Assembly (NCBI RefSeq): GCF_900111375.1
Contig: NZ_FOHB01000006.1
Location: 245,886 to 309,885, forward strand
Direction of reading: 5' to 3'
Source of the DNA: Pedococcus cremeus
Lineage (GTDB): Bacteria > Actinomycetota > Actinomycetes > Actinomycetales > Dermatophilaceae
DNA length: 64,000 nucleotides
The translations under genes were made by a program, and so were the position numbers. The notes beneath the pieces are model-generated. The model made no database searches, was not told the DNA's origin, and was given only the letters and a program-made list of their open reading frames with translations. Positions 1-14,049 of this stretch are shown here, in pieces. The stretch's first letter is position 1; the number at the start of each line of letters is the position of its first letter.

Positions 1-41
1 CCCTCGGTGACGGACTCGGACGTGAACAGGCGTGCGGACAC
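1..41 (-). CDS. metK: S-adenosylmethionine synthetase, N-terminal fragment (cut by window edge)
   Basis: Only the first 13 codons are inside the window. They read from a GTG at 41 as VSARLFTSESVTE, which matches the conserved MetK N-terminus (RLFTSESVTEGHPDK in the family). A clear Shine-Dalgarno AAGGAG lies 7 bases before the GTG and supports this start. MetK makes S-adenosylmethionine from methionine and ATP in the cytoplasm. It follows coaBC on the same strand, as in mycobacteria and other actinobacteria, but a separate promoter-like site lies between them. Identification is firm despite the short piece. Confidence 0.85.
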   Translation of the reverse strand, partial: MSARLFTSESVTE

Positions 42-111
42 CCGGCATCTCCTTCGTGGCAGCGGCTGCTGGCTTCACCGGCGCAGGCGTGGCCCACGCA
101 GGCTGCGGGCG

Positions 112-117
112 AGTCTA
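112..117 (-). promoter_or_regulatory. Candidate -10 element for metK (TAGACT)
   Basis: On the minus strand the coaBC–metK gap reads GGCTAGACTCGC. The hexamer TAGACT fits the actinobacterial TAnnnT -10 form and would give a leader of about 60 bases before the metK GTG. No good -35 is visible; TTCAGC at the right distance is poor. An almost identical string precedes efp, and similar ones precede mihF and pyrR. Confidence 0.4.
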
Positions 118-124
118 GCCGTGC

Positions 125-1405
125 CTACAGGATCTGCTGAACGGCGTCCCACACCGCGGCGGCGACGTCCTCCTTGGAGGCGGGCCCGGCGTCGACGACG
201 TGCGAGGACCCCTGGCGCAGGATGTGCACCGTGTTCTCGTCCTGGCCGAAGGTCTTGGTCTCGCCGACCTCGTTCACCACGAGGAGGTCGCAGCCCTTGC
301 GGGCCAGCTTGGTGCGACCGTGGTCGAGCACGGACCCGGTCTCGTCGCCGGTCTCGGCGGCGAACCCCACGATCACCGGGGAGGCCTCGTCGCCACGGGC
401 GGCGACCAGCTCGGCGAGGATGTCGGGGTTGCGGACCAGCTCGATGGTCGGCGCCTCGTCGGGCGCGGTCACGTCGTGCGTCTTCTTGATCTTGCTGGCG
501 GCGTAGGCCTTGGGCCGGAAGTCGGCGACGGCCGCAGCCATGACGACGACGTCGGCGTCCGCTGCGGCCTTCTCGACCGCCAGCTGGAGCTCCAGCGCCG
601 TCTGCACCCGCACCACGGTTACTCCCTCCGGGGCCGTCAGCGCCGTGTTGGCCGCGACCAGCGTCACGTCCGCGCCCCGCCGGGCGGCCACCGTGGCCAG
701 GGCGTAGCCCTGCTTGCCGGACGACCGGTTGCCGAGGAACCGCACCGGGTCCAGCGGCTCGCGCGTGCCGCCGGCCGAGACGACGACGCGGCGGCCGGCG
801 AGCGGCTGCGCCGCTGCCGCCCCAGCCTGGTCGGCTATGCCGCCGGGCTCGGTGCCCCGCCCACCGGGCGGGAAGTGGCGGTGCGCCAGCATGCGCTCGC
901 ACACGGCATACAGTTCCTCCGGCTCCGGGAGGCGGCCAGAGCCGGTGTCGGCGCCGGTGAGGCGCCCGGAGGCCGGCGGGATCACGTGCACCCCGCGCTC
1001 GGTGAGGGTGGCGACGTTGGCCTGCGTGGCGGCGTGCTCCCACATCTCGGTGTGCATCGCAGGTGCCAGCACCACCGGGCAGCGGGCGGTCAGCAGCGTG
1101 GTGGTGAGCAGGTCGTCGGCCATGCCGGCCGCGGCCTTCGCCAGCAGGTCGGCCGTCGCAGGCGCCACGACGACGAGGTCAGCACCCTGGCCGAGGCGGA
1201 CGTGCGGCACCTCGTGCACCGACGTCCAGACGTCGGTCTGCACCGGCTTGCCCGACAGCGCCGCCCAGGTGGGCGCGCCGACGAACTTCAGGGCCGACGC
1301 GGTCGGCACGACGGTGACGTCGTGCCCGGACTCGGTGAACAGGCGCAGCAGGGAGCAGGCCTTGTAGGCGGCGATGCCCCCACTGACCCCCAGGATGACG
1401 CGCAC
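125..1405 (-). CDS. coaBC: Bifunctional phosphopantothenoylcysteine decarboxylase / phosphopantothenate-cysteine ligase
   Basis: CoaBC (Dfp) performs two steps of coenzyme A synthesis: it joins cysteine to 4'-phosphopantothenate and decarboxylates the product to phosphopantetheine. The 426-residue length is normal for the fused enzyme. Residues 1–185 form the flavoprotein half, with GVSGGIAAYK at 6–15 and a candidate catalytic His68 in VPHVRL. From about residue 200 comes the ligase half, with NRSSGK, AVADFRPK and the KIKK motif. The segment aligning with the cysteine-containing flap of E. coli Dfp reads SGRLTGADTGSGR, with glycine where that cysteine sits. The start is GTG. It is preceded by rpoZ (35-base gap) and followed by metK, a standard actinobacterial arrangement. 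Confidence 0.95.
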   Translation of the reverse strand: MRVILGVSGGIAAYKACSLLRLFTESGHDVTVVPTASALKFVGAPTWAALSGKPVQTDVWTSVHEVPHVRLGQGADLVVVAPATADLLAKAAAGMADDLLTTTLLTARCPVVLAPAMHTEMWEHAATQANVATLTERGVHVIPPASGRLTGADTGSGRLPEPEELYAVCERMLAHRHFPPGGRGTEPGGIADQAGAAAAQPLAGRRVVVSAGGTREPLDPVRFLGNRSSGKQGYALATVAARRGADVTLVAANTALTAPEGVTVVRVQTALELQLAVEKAAADADVVVMAAAVADFRPKAYAASKIKKTHDVTAPDEAPTIELVRNPDILAELVAARGDEASPVIVGFAAETGDETGSVLDHGRTKLARKGCDLLVVNEVGETKTFGQDENTVHILRQGSSHVVDAGPASKEDVAAAVWDAVQQIL

Positions 1406-1440
1406 GTCGCTGTGCTCTCAGCCCCCGCAGTCCTGCCGGG

Positions 1441-1704
1441 TCAGCTCTCGATGGGCTCGGAGGTGAGCAGGCCCTCGTTGATCTCGCGCAGCGCGATGGA
1501 CATCGGCTTCTCGTGCACCTGGGCGTCGACGAGCGGGCCGACGTACTCGAGCAGGCCCTCCTGGAGCTGGGAGTAGTACGCGTTGATCTGGCGGGCGCGC
1601 TTGGCCGAGTAGATGACGAGGGCGTACTTGGAGTCGGCCTTCTCCAGCAGGTCGTCGATCGGCGGGTTGGTGATGCCGATGGGGTTCGCGACGGTTCCAG
1701 ACAC
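1441..1704 (-). CDS. rpoZ: DNA-directed RNA polymerase omega subunit
   Basis: This 87-residue protein matches omega in length and sequence. The conserved core [17 protein letters not shown] (from about residue 15) leads into the [12 protein letters not shown] helix that clamps the beta-prime C-terminus and aids RNA polymerase assembly. It starts with GTG at 1704. The gene sits between gmk (65-base gap) and coaBC on the same strand, the same order as gmk–rpoZ–dfp in Mycobacterium, so cotranscription is likely. Confidence 0.95.
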   Translation of the reverse strand: MSGTVANPIGITNPPIDDLLEKADSKYALVIYSAKRARQINAYYSQLQEGLLEYVGPLVDAQVHEKPMSIALREINEGLLTSEPIES

Positions 1705-1769
1705 GTGGATGCTCTCGATCTGTTAGGGGTGGGGGCTGGTGTGCCCGCGGTCGTGGTCGGTGGGGTCGC

Positions 1770-2330
1770 CTAGTGCGACCGCATCAATGATACGAGCTGT
1801 TCGGCCGCATGCCGAACCTCGTCGTTGACGATGGTGACGTCGAACTCCGCGGCGGCCTCCAGCTCGCGCCGCGCGGTGGCCAGCCGGGCCTCGCGCTCCT
1901 CCTCGTCCTCGGTGCCCCTGCCGACCAGGCGCCGGACCAGCTCGTCCCAGCTCGGCGGGGCGAGGAAGACGAACAGAGCCTCGGGCATGGCCTCGCGCAC
2001 CTGGCGGGCGCCCTGCAGGTCGATCTCCAGCAGCGCCATGCGTCCCTGGGACAGTGCCTCCTCGACCGGCCTCCGCGGGGTGCCGTAGCTGGCGCGACCG
2101 TGCACGACCGCCCACTCGAGGAGCTCGCCGGCCTCGCGCATCCGCTCGAACTCGGCCTCGTCGACGAAGTGGTAGTGCACCCCGTCGCACTCCCCCGGCC
2201 GCGGCCGGCGGGTGGTCGCCGACACCGAGAGCCACACCTCGGGAAAGTGCTCGCGGATGTAGGCAGCGATGGTGCCCTTGCCGACGGCGGTCGGCCCGGC
2301 GAGGACGACCAGGCGGTGCGGGTGGCTCAC
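1770..2330 (-). CDS. gmk: Guanylate kinase
   Basis: Gmk phosphorylates GMP to GDP with ATP in purine nucleotide metabolism. The 186-residue protein carries the P-loop GPTAVGKGT at about residues 12–20. The GMP-binding region has the family's [11 protein letters not shown] and DGVHYHFV elements, followed by [12 protein letters not shown]. The GTG start overlaps the stop codon of mihF by four bases (GTGA), so the two are likely translationally coupled. Length and motifs are normal. Confidence 0.96.
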   Translation of the reverse strand: MSHPHRLVVLAGPTAVGKGTIAAYIREHFPEVWLSVSATTRRPRPGECDGVHYHFVDEAEFERMREAGELLEWAVVHGRASYGTPRRPVEEALSQGRMALLEIDLQGARQVREAMPEALFVFLAPPSWDELVRRLVGRGTEDEEEREARLATARRELEAAAEFDVTIVNDEVRHAAEQLVSLMRSH

Positions 2331-2644
2331 GCCTGGTCGAAGCGGGACAGCAGGGCGGAGATCTGGTTCTGGCCCAGACCCCGCACGCGCCGGCTCTCGG
2401 AGATGCCGACCTCTTCCATGATCTGGCGGGCCCGCACCCGGCCGACGCCGGGCATCGACTCGAGCAGCGCCGAGACCTTCATCTTGCCCACGACGTCGTT
2501 GTCCTTGCCGTCGGCGATGACGTCCTTGAGGGAGCCCTGGGCGTACTTCAGCCGGTTCTTGACCGCTGCGCGCTCACGGCGGGCGACGGCGGCCTTTTCC
2601 AGGGCTGCGGCCCTCTGCTCCGGGGTCAGCGGGGGAAGGGCCAC
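2327..2644 (-). CDS. mihF: Actinobacterial integration host factor (mIHF)
   Basis: mIHF is an actinobacterial nucleoid-associated protein, unrelated in sequence to enterobacterial IHF, that binds and bends DNA and supports phage L5 integration in mycobacteria. The 105-residue product starting at the GTG at 2644 matches the family length. It has a basic N-terminal helix ([20 protein letters not shown]) and the helix-two-turn-helix core [16 protein letters not shown]. Upstream reading continues open for about 46 codons, but GAGGAG five bases or so before the GTG and the family's usual N-terminus ([10 protein letters not shown]) fix the start. It stands between pyrF and gmk, as in M. tuberculosis apart from the PE/PPE genes there. 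Confidence 0.93.
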   Translation of the reverse strand: MALPPLTPEQRAAALEKAAVARRERAAVKNRLKYAQGSLKDVIADGKDNDVVGKMKVSALLESMPGVGRVRARQIMEEVGISESRRVRGLGQNQISALLSRFDQA

Positions 2645-2699
2645 GGTGAGAACTCCTCGGTCGGGGCGGCGACAGCCGCGGGTCTTGGGCTGGCTTGCG

Positions 2700-2705
2700 A
2701 CTCTA
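2700..2705 (-). promoter_or_regulatory. Candidate extended -10 for mihF-gmk-rpoZ-coaBC (TAGAGT)
   Basis: The 159-base gap between pyrF and mihF contains ATTGCTAGAGTCGC on the minus strand. TAGAGT preceded by TGC fits an extended -10. It would yield a leader of about 50 bases to the mihF GTG. No convincing -35 is present. The rest of the gap is GC-rich and holds nothing else I recognise. Confidence 0.4.
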
Positions 2706-2803
2706 GCAATGCCGGGCGCCCTCGCGCCTCCCGGGGATCCGCCCCCGAGGCGGTCGACGGCCCCGCTCCGCCCCTGGGCCAACGTCGTCGGCCCGGCTCC
2801 GCC

Positions 2804-3679
2804 CTACGCCAGCAGCTCCCGCAGCCCCTCAGCGGACTCGAGCGCCTTGGAGCGCAGGGCGGCGACGTCGGGCCCGGCGGCCAGCACCTCGCGGCTCGAG
2901 GTCGCCAGCACGTGCGGCAGGGCCGAGCCGAAGACCCGCCGCAGGTCGTCGGCGGTGCCGCCCTGCGCGCCGATCCCGGGCGCCAGGAGGGGCGCGTTCG
3001 CGGAGGCGAGGTCGAGCTCCAGGTGCTCGACCGCGGAGCCCGTCGTGGCACCCACGACCATGCCGACGCTCCCGAGCTGGCCCTTGCGAGCCGCCTTCCG
3101 GTTGTCCTCGCGGACCGCGTTGACGATGCCGCCGGCCACCGAGGCTCCCGGGCCCCCGGCGTGCTGCACCGAGGCGCCCTCGGGGTTCGAGGTCAGGGCC
3201 AGGACGAAGACACCGCGACCGGTGCCGAGCGCCGTGTCGATGGCGGGTCGCAGCGAGCCGTAGCCGAGGTAGGGGCTGAGCGTGACCGCGTCGGCGCGCA
3301 GGGGCGCGTGGTCGGAGAGGTACGCCACGGCATACGCCGCCATGGTCGAACCGATGTCACCCCGCTTGGCGTCGAGGACCGTCAGGGTCCCGGCCTCCCG
3401 CAGGGCGCCAAGGGCCTTCTCCAGCACTGCGATGCCTGCGGATCCGAACTGCTCGTAGAACGCCGACTGCGGCTTCACCGCGGCCACGGTGCCGGCGAAG
3501 GCCTCGACGCAGCTCATGGTGAAGCGCTCCAGGCCCTCCGGCGTGTGCGGCAGGTCCCACTGGTCGAACAGGCCCGGGTGCGGGTCGATGCCCACGCACA
3601 GCGGCCCGTGCGCCTCCATGGCCGCCTGGAGCCGGGCCCCGAAACCGGGCCGCTCGATGGTCACCTCGTCGTCTGCCAT
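2804..3679 (-). CDS. pyrF: Orotidine 5'-phosphate decarboxylase, type 2
   Basis: PyrF decarboxylates OMP to UMP, the last step of UMP synthesis. The 291-residue length and the active-site string LDAKRGDIGST (near residue 105) place it in the longer type 2 family found in actinobacteria, not the ~240-residue E. coli type. GIDPHP near residue 33 is also typical. The ATG at 3679 begins one base after the pyrD stop. Reading is open further upstream, but that would overlap pyrD heavily. It is the last gene of the pyr operon; 159 bases separate it from mihF, which appears to have its own promoter. Confidence 0.95.
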   Translation of the reverse strand: MADDEVTIERPGFGARLQAAMEAHGPLCVGIDPHPGLFDQWDLPHTPEGLERFTMSCVEAFAGTVAAVKPQSAFYEQFGSAGIAVLEKALGALREAGTLTVLDAKRGDIGSTMAAYAVAYLSDHAPLRADAVTLSPYLGYGSLRPAIDTALGTGRGVFVLALTSNPEGASVQHAGGPGASVAGGIVNAVREDNRKAARKGQLGSVGMVVGATTGSAVEHLELDLASANAPLLAPGIGAQGGTADDLRRVFGSALPHVLATSSREVLAAGPDVAALRSKALESAEGLRELLA

Positions 3680-3680
3680 G

Positions 3681-4763
3681 TCATCCCACCCTCTCGTGTG
3701 CGATGCCCACCACGTCGGTGAAGCGGGCAAACCCCTTGTCCTGCAACAGGTCTCGCAACTCTCGACCGACGCGCACGGGCGCGGTCGGGTCGTTGAACGT
3801 CGCGGTGCCGACCTGAACGGCGCTGGCCCCGGCGGCGACGAGCTCGAGGGCGTCGCGACCGGTGCGCACTCCCCCGACGCCGACGATCGGCACGAAGGGC
3901 AGCCGGCCCTGCAGCATCGCGGCACGCACCTGCCAGATGGCCCGCACGGCGACCGGCCGCACGGCGGGGCCGGACAGCCCACCGGTGACGCCGCCGAGCT
4001 GCGGGCGGAGCAGGTCGGTGTCGATGACCATGCCGAGCAGGGTGTTGATCATGGTGAGCCCGTCGGCGCCGGCCTTCACGGCTGCCTGCGCGATGGTCAC
4101 GATGTCGGTGACGTCGGGCGTGAGCTTGGCGAAGATGGGGATGTCGCGCGGCAGCTGCTCGCGGACCAGGGCGACGACCTTGGCAGAGGCGTGCGGGTCG
4201 CAGGCGAACACGAGGCCACGGTTGGCGACGTTGGGGCAGGAGATGTTGACCTCGACGCCGACCACGGCGTCGAACGCCTCGCTGGCCCGCAGGATGGCCG
4301 CCACGTCGGCGAACTCGCCGCTGGTGGAGCCCGCGATGGACACCATCGCCCGCGCGCCGGCCTGCTTCAGCCACGGCAGGTCGTTCTCGACGAAGGCGCG
4401 GATGCCGGGCCCCTGCAGGCCGATCGAGTTGAGCATCCCCGACGGCGTCTCGGCCATGCGGGGCGTTCCGCGCCCGGAGCGCGGCTCGGCCATCACCGAC
4501 TTGGTGACGAAGGCCCCGAGCTCGGTCACGTCGAAGAAGCGGTGCAGCTCCTTGCCGTTCGCGGCACACCCCGACGCGGTCATCATCGGGCTGGGCAGCA
4601 CCGCCCCGGCGAGGTCGACCGACATGTCGACCGCAGGCGCCGGCTCGGCGCCCCGCACCGCCGCGTCGTCGGCAGCGTCGGCCACCGAGTGCCCGTGCCG
4701 CACCGTCTCCGTCTGCGACCGGCTGCCGAGGGCCGTCAGCCGGGTGCTCCCGAAGACACCCAT
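3681..4763 (-). CDS. pyrD: Dihydroorotate dehydrogenase catalytic subunit, class 1B (PyrDB)
   Basis: This FMN enzyme oxidises dihydroorotate to orotate. The neighbouring pyrK shows it belongs to the NAD-linked class 1B heterotetramer. Family signatures include PSPMMTASGCAANG near residue 58 and VNISCPNVANRG, which holds the class 1 catalytic cysteine. The ATG at 4763 overlaps the pyrK stop (TGATG), with AAGGAGGG nine or so bases upstream, so it is well supported. It gives 360 residues, however, about 46 more than usual. The family normally begins at MSVDLAG, here an internal ATG at 4625 without a visible Shine-Dalgarno. The extra N-terminus is polar and low complexity. Confidence 0.93.
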   Translation of the reverse strand: MGVFGSTRLTALGSRSQTETVRHGHSVADAADDAAVRGAEPAPAVDMSVDLAGAVLPSPMMTASGCAANGKELHRFFDVTELGAFVTKSVMAEPRSGRGTPRMAETPSGMLNSIGLQGPGIRAFVENDLPWLKQAGARAMVSIAGSTSGEFADVAAILRASEAFDAVVGVEVNISCPNVANRGLVFACDPHASAKVVALVREQLPRDIPIFAKLTPDVTDIVTIAQAAVKAGADGLTMINTLLGMVIDTDLLRPQLGGVTGGLSGPAVRPVAVRAIWQVRAAMLQGRLPFVPIVGVGGVRTGRDALELVAAGASAVQVGTATFNDPTAPVRVGRELRDLLQDKGFARFTDVVGIAHERVG

Positions 4764-5655
4764 CAGTGACCACCCTCCTTCGGCGCGCCGAGCGCGTCGG
4801 CCGGCACCGTGCAGTACCCGTTCTCGAAGGACTCCCACCGGACCCGGTCACCGCGGAAGATCGGGCCCTCGACGCACGAGCGAACCATGCGCGTCACTCC
4901 GTCGTTGCCGCGCACCGGCATCACGCAGGTCATGCACACCCCCACGCCGCAGGCCATCGACTCCTCGACCGCCACCTGGGCGACGGCCCCCTCTGCGGTG
5001 GCCACCTCGGTGACGGAGCGCAGCATCCCCATGGGGCCGCAGGCGTAGACGACGCCGGCGCCGGTGCTGCGGATGAGCTCGGGCAGCACGTCGGAGACCC
5101 AGCCGCGGTGCCCGAGGGAACCGTCGTCGGTGGTGACGGTGACGCCGTCGGCGCAGCGCCGGGCCTCGACGACCCCGAAGAGCCGCGACTCGGTGGCGGC
5201 GCCGAGCACCATCTCGACCCGGCAGCCGCGCTCGCGCAGCGTCTCGGCGAGCCAGAACAGCGGTGCGCTGCCGTAGCCGCCGCCGACGAGGATCGTGGGC
5301 ACCGGCTCCTTGGGCAGCGGGAACGGTCGGCCGAGCGGGCCGACGATGTCGACCTCGTCGTGCGCCCGCAGGTCGGTCAGCCACTGCGTGCCCGGGCCGT
5401 GCGCGGCCACCACGACGTCGACCGTGCCGCCGTAGGTGCCCGAGGGGCTGACCCGGTGGATGGAGAAGCAGCGGCGCAGCAGGTTGGCCGAGGTGGGGCC
5501 GCCGACGGCCACGGCGACGAACTGTCCGGGGCGGGCGTGCTCGGCCAGGCCCGGTGCCACGAACGTGAGGTGGTGGTAGGCACCCACCCGACGCGTGGCG
5601 ATGAGCTCGCCGGTGACCTGGACGACCCCTGCGCCGGGCCGTGCCGCCGTCGTGC

Positions 5656-5659
<4 letters not shown>
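4763..5659 (-). CDS. pyrK: Dihydroorotate dehydrogenase electron transfer subunit
   Basis: PyrK passes electrons from the PyrD FMN through FAD and a [2Fe-2S] cluster to NAD+. The 298-residue protein has an N-terminal FAD-binding beta barrel ([11 protein letters not shown] near residue 63), a central NAD-binding domain ([17 protein letters not shown]) and a C-terminal cluster motif. In that motif the cysteines of [11 protein letters not shown] are followed by a fourth in RSCVEGP. Its ATG overlaps the carB stop by four bases and its stop overlaps the pyrD start, so all three are coupled. This arrangement lets the cell oxidise dihydroorotate in the cytoplasm with NAD+. Confidence 0.95.
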
Positions 5660-8987
<3,328 letters not shown>

Positions 8988-8988
<1 letters not shown>

Positions 8989-10217
8989 CAGGCGCGTCCT
9001 TCCGTGTCGGCGCCGGCGGCGCGCGTCGTCATGAGGTCGATGAAGCGGTCGAAGAGGTAGGCGGCGTCGTGCGGGCCGGCCGCGGCCTCGGGGTGGTACT
9101 GGACCGAGTAGGCAGGCAGGTCAAGGCATTCCAGCCCCTCGACGACGTCGTCGTTGAGGCACACGTGGGAGACCCGCACCCGCCCGTATGCCGTGCCGCT
9201 GGCGGCGTCGCTCGGCGCCGGCACCGGTCCGTCGAGGGGTGCGTCCACGGCGAAGCCGTGGTTGTGGGCGGTGACCTCCACCTTGCCCGTGGCCTTGTCC
9301 ATCACCGGCTGGTTGATGCCGCGGTGGCCGTACTTGAGCTTGTACGTGCCGAACCCGAGCGCCCGGCCGAGCAGCTGGTTGCCGAAGCAGATCCCGAAGA
9401 ACGGCAGGCGGGCGGCCAGCACCTCGCGCAGGACGCCGATCTCGTGCTCCGTGGCCGCCGGGTCTCCGGGGCCGTTGGAGAAGAACACCCCGTCGGGGTG
9501 CACGGCCTGGATGTCGGCGAAGGTGGCGGTGCAGGGCAGCACGTGCACCTCGATGCCCCGCTCGGCCATCAGGTGCGGCGTCATCGCCTTGATGCCGAGG
9601 TCGAGCGCGGCGACGGTGAACCGCTTCTCCCCCACCGCCGGCACGACGTACGGCTCGGCGGTGGTCACCTCGGCGGCCAGGGCGGCGCCGCTCATCGCGG
9701 GCGCCTGCTGCACGGTGGCCAGCAGCTCGGCGTCCGAGTGGGCGGCCTGCTCACCGGAGAAGATGCCGACGCGCATGGCGCCGCGCTCGCGCAGGTGCCG
9801 GGTCAGGGCCCGGGTGTCGATCCCGCAGATGCCCACGACGCCCTGCTCGCGCAGCTCGTCCTCCAGGGTGCGGCGCGACCGCCAGTTCGACGGTCGCAGG
9901 GCGGGGTCGCGCACGACGTAGCCGGCCACCCAGATGCGCCTCGACTCGCCGTCCTCGTCGTTGACGCCGGTGTTGCCGACGTGCGGCGCGGTCATGACCA
10001 CGACCTGCCGGTGGTAGCTCGGGTCGGTGAGGGTCTCCTGGTAACCGGTCATGCCGGTCGAGAAGACCGCCTCGCCGACCGTCTCCCCCACGGCGCCGTA
10101 GGCCTCACCGCGGAACGTGCGGCCGTCCTCGAGGACGAGGACGGCCGGCTCGCGGACCTGGCCGGTGATGCGGCTCGGGGTGGTGCTGGTGGCGGTGCTG
10201 GCTGCCGTGACGGTCAC
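8988..10217 (-). CDS. carA: Carbamoyl-phosphate synthase small (glutamine amidotransferase) subunit
   Basis: CarA hydrolyses glutamine and channels ammonia to CarB. With the GTG start at 10217 the protein has 409 residues. That start overlaps the preceding stop as GTGA, typical of this operon. The N-terminal CPSase domain begins after a ~22-residue Ser/Thr-rich stretch, at [14 protein letters not shown]. The C-terminal class I amidotransferase has the nucleophile cysteine in [14 protein letters not shown] and the catalytic histidine in [18 protein letters not shown] in place of CLGHQ is, as I recall, usual in actinobacterial CarA. Longer upstream reading only shadows the neighbouring gene. 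Confidence 0.96.
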
Positions 10218-10807
10218 GTGCGGGGGTCCCCTTCCGGGTTCTGGACGTCGGTGGACTGCGCCGACTCGTCGGCGGTGATGCTGCTGCCGGCCTGGTGCCA
10301 CCACAGCGCCGACTCGAGCCGTTCGAGGTCGGCGCGGTGACGCGGGAGGAAGCCGGTCTCGTAGATGGCCTCGTCGTCCGCCTTCCAGCGCACGACGAGC
10401 AGCCGGTTGGCGCCGACGAACTTGCCGGCCATGCCGCGGTCGCGTCGCACGTCGACCAGACGGCTGCGCGGGATGACGACGTCGGACTCGCCCTGCCGCT
10501 CGAAGCGGATGAGCTCGTCGGGTGAGCCGCGGCGGATGGCCACGGTCGCCCTGGCCCGGTTCCCCAGGCCCTCGACCGCGACCCGTTCGAGCCGTGAGGC
10601 GGCGGTGGTGGTGCTGACGTAGGTGCCCTCTGCGCGGACGACGCTGCCGGGCACCTCGTCGGCCCCGTCGGTGCCCGTGCGGGGTGCGGCGACCGCCACC
10701 GCGGCGGAGGTGTTGCGGCGGCGCTTGCGCAGCCACGCGGCATACAGCAGGGCGTAGATGAGGCCGAGCGCGATGAGCATCACGCCGACGGCCTGGGGTC
10801 GGCTCAT
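10214..10807 (-). CDS. Small membrane protein of the pyr operon (Rv1382-like)
   Basis: This 197-residue protein has one N-terminal transmembrane helix (about residues 6–24, [17 protein letters not shown]) followed by RKRRR, so the rest should be cytoplasmic. The soluble part starts with an Ala/Gly linker and then has a beta-rich region with [15 protein letters not shown] that resembles membrane-attached PH-like domains. Function is unknown. Its position between pyrC and carA is conserved: M. tuberculosis has Rv1382 in the same place. It overlaps both neighbours by four bases (ATGA with pyrC, GTGA with carA), so its expression is tied to pyrimidine synthesis. Confidence 0.85.
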   Translation of the reverse strand: MSRPQAVGVMLIALGLIYALLYAAWLRKRRRNTSAAVAVAAPRTGTDGADEVPGSVVRAEGTYVSTTTAASRLERVAVEGLGNRARATVAIRRGSPDELIRFERQGESDVVIPRSRLVDVRRDRGMAGKFVGANRLLVVRWKADDEAIYETGFLPRHRADLERLESALWWHQAGSSITADESAQSTDVQNPEGDPRT

Positions 10808-12089
10808 GCCAGTGCTCCCTTCCGGGCGGTGACCGTGCCGCGCAGCACGGTGGCCTCCACCGCACCCTGCAGGGAGCGGCCGTGCCACGGGTTGTTGCGG
10901 GAGAGGGACAGCGAGGCCGACCGGTCGACGGTCACGCGGGCGTCCGGGTCGACCAGCGTCAGGTTGGCCGGTGAGCCGACCGTGAGCGGTCGGCCGTGCC
11001 CCTCGAGGCCCGCGATCCGCGCGGGGTTGGAGGACATCACGCGGGCCACGCCCGCCCAGTCGAGCAGGCCGGTGCGCACCATGGTGTCGCTGACAACGGA
11101 GAGGGCCGTCTCGAGGCCGAGCATGCCGAAGGCTGCGTCGACGAAGGCGTGCTCCTTGTCGTGCCGGGCATGCGGTGCGTGGTCCGTGGCCACGGCGTCG
11201 ATGGTGCCGTCCGCGAGCGCGGCGCGCAGCGCGTCGACGTCCTCCTGCGGGCGCAGCGGCGGGTTGACCTTGAAGGTGGGGTCGTAGCCGGCCAGCAGGT
11301 CGGTGGTGAGGACCAGGTGGTGCGGGGTCACCTCGGCGGTCACGTCGATGCCCTGCGCCTTGGCCCAGCGGACCACCTCCACCGAGCCGGCGGTGGAGAC
11401 GTGGGCGACGTGCACGCGGCTGCCGGTGTGGCGGGCGAGCATGACGTCGCGGGCGACGATGGTCTCCTCGGCGATGCCGGGCCATCCCGGCAGGCCCAGC
11501 CGGCCGGACAGCTCACCCTCGTGGCAGCAGGCGCTCGAGCCCGCGAGGTGCGGGTCCTGGGCGTGCTGCGAGACGACGCCGCGGAACGCGCGGACGTACT
11601 CCAGCGCGCGGCGCATCACCCGCGCGTCGTGGACGCACTTCCCATCGTCGGAGAAGACCTTCACCCGGGCGCGGCTGCGGTGCATGAGGCCCAGCTCGGC
11701 GAGCTCCTCGCCCGCCAGGCCCTTGGTGACCGCGCCGACCGGCTGCACGTCGACCAGCCCGGCAGCGCGTCCGAGGTCGAGCACACGCTCGGCCGCCTCG
11801 GCCGTGTCGGTGACCGGGTTGGTGTTGGCCATCGCCAGCACGGCGGTGAAGCCGCCCACGGCCGCTGCGGCCGACCCCGAGGCGATGGTCTCGGCGTCCT
11901 CGCGACCCGGCTCGCGCAGGTGGGTGTGCAGGTCGACCAGGCCGGGCAGGGCGACCAGCCCGTCGGCCTCGAGGACCTCGGCGCCGCCGGCCGAGCCGAT
12001 GGACCCGACCCGGGTGATGACACCGTCCTCGACCAGCAGGTCCTGGGCGCCCGAGCCGGCGAGGTCGGCCCCCGTGATCAGAAGCGTGC

Positions 12090-12093
<4 letters not shown>
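10804..12093 (-). CDS. pyrC: Dihydroorotase, class I
   Basis: PyrC reversibly cyclises carbamoyl aspartate to dihydroorotate. The 429-residue protein is a zinc-dependent class I dihydroorotase. The metal-binding [10 protein letters not shown] motif lies at about residues 54–63, later ligands fall in HVAHVST, and the active-site aspartate lies in [13 protein letters not shown] near residue 305. The ATG overlaps the pyrB stop by four bases and the stop overlaps the next gene. Class I enzymes often associate with aspartate transcarbamylase, whose gene lies immediately upstream. Confidence 0.96.
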
Positions 12094-13813
<1,720 letters not shown>

Positions 13814-13865
13814 GCCCCTGCCCGGCACCACCGGCACACTGCCCCACCTCCTGAGACGCCCGCCG

Positions 13866-13940
13866 TGTGGTGTCGCTCAGCGTGGTGTCACTCAGCGTGG
13901 TGTCACTCAGCGTGGTGTCACTCAGCGTGGTGTCACTCAG
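13866..13940. repeat. 15-bp tandem repeat, five units
   Basis: The unit CGTGGTGTCACTCAG occurs four times exactly (13881–13940). A fifth copy at 13866–13880 differs at two positions, and decayed copies continue to about 13970. It lies between the divergent pyrR and metE-like genes, just upstream of the presumed pyr promoter. No reading frame spans it. Copy number may vary between strains, and it could bind a regulator, but nothing in the sequence proves either. Confidence 0.9.
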
Positions 13941-13944
13941 CGTG

Positions 13945-13983
13945 GCGACGCGCAGCGTTGGCTCGCTCCACGCTGCGCGTCGC
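13945..13983. promoter_or_regulatory. Perfect 14-bp stem-loop upstream of the metE-like gene
   Basis: GCGACGCGCAGCGT (13945–13958) pairs perfectly with ACGCTGCGCGTCGC (13970–13983) around an 11-base loop. It sits 66 bases before the metE-like start and directly after the tandem repeat. It could be a transcription attenuator in that gene's leader or a DNA-level site. There is no U-tract after it. I do not recognise a known riboswitch fold. Confidence 0.6.
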
Positions 13984-14049
13984 GGCCTGCTGGAGTAGGA
14001 AGGAGGGGCCGACGTCGGACCATCCCCCAGCCCGCCTCGAGGAGGCAGC

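Noticed and set aside
13866..13970. Possible CRISPR-like array
   Set aside because: Units are contiguous 15-mers with no spacers, and no cas genes are present; it is a simple tandem repeat.
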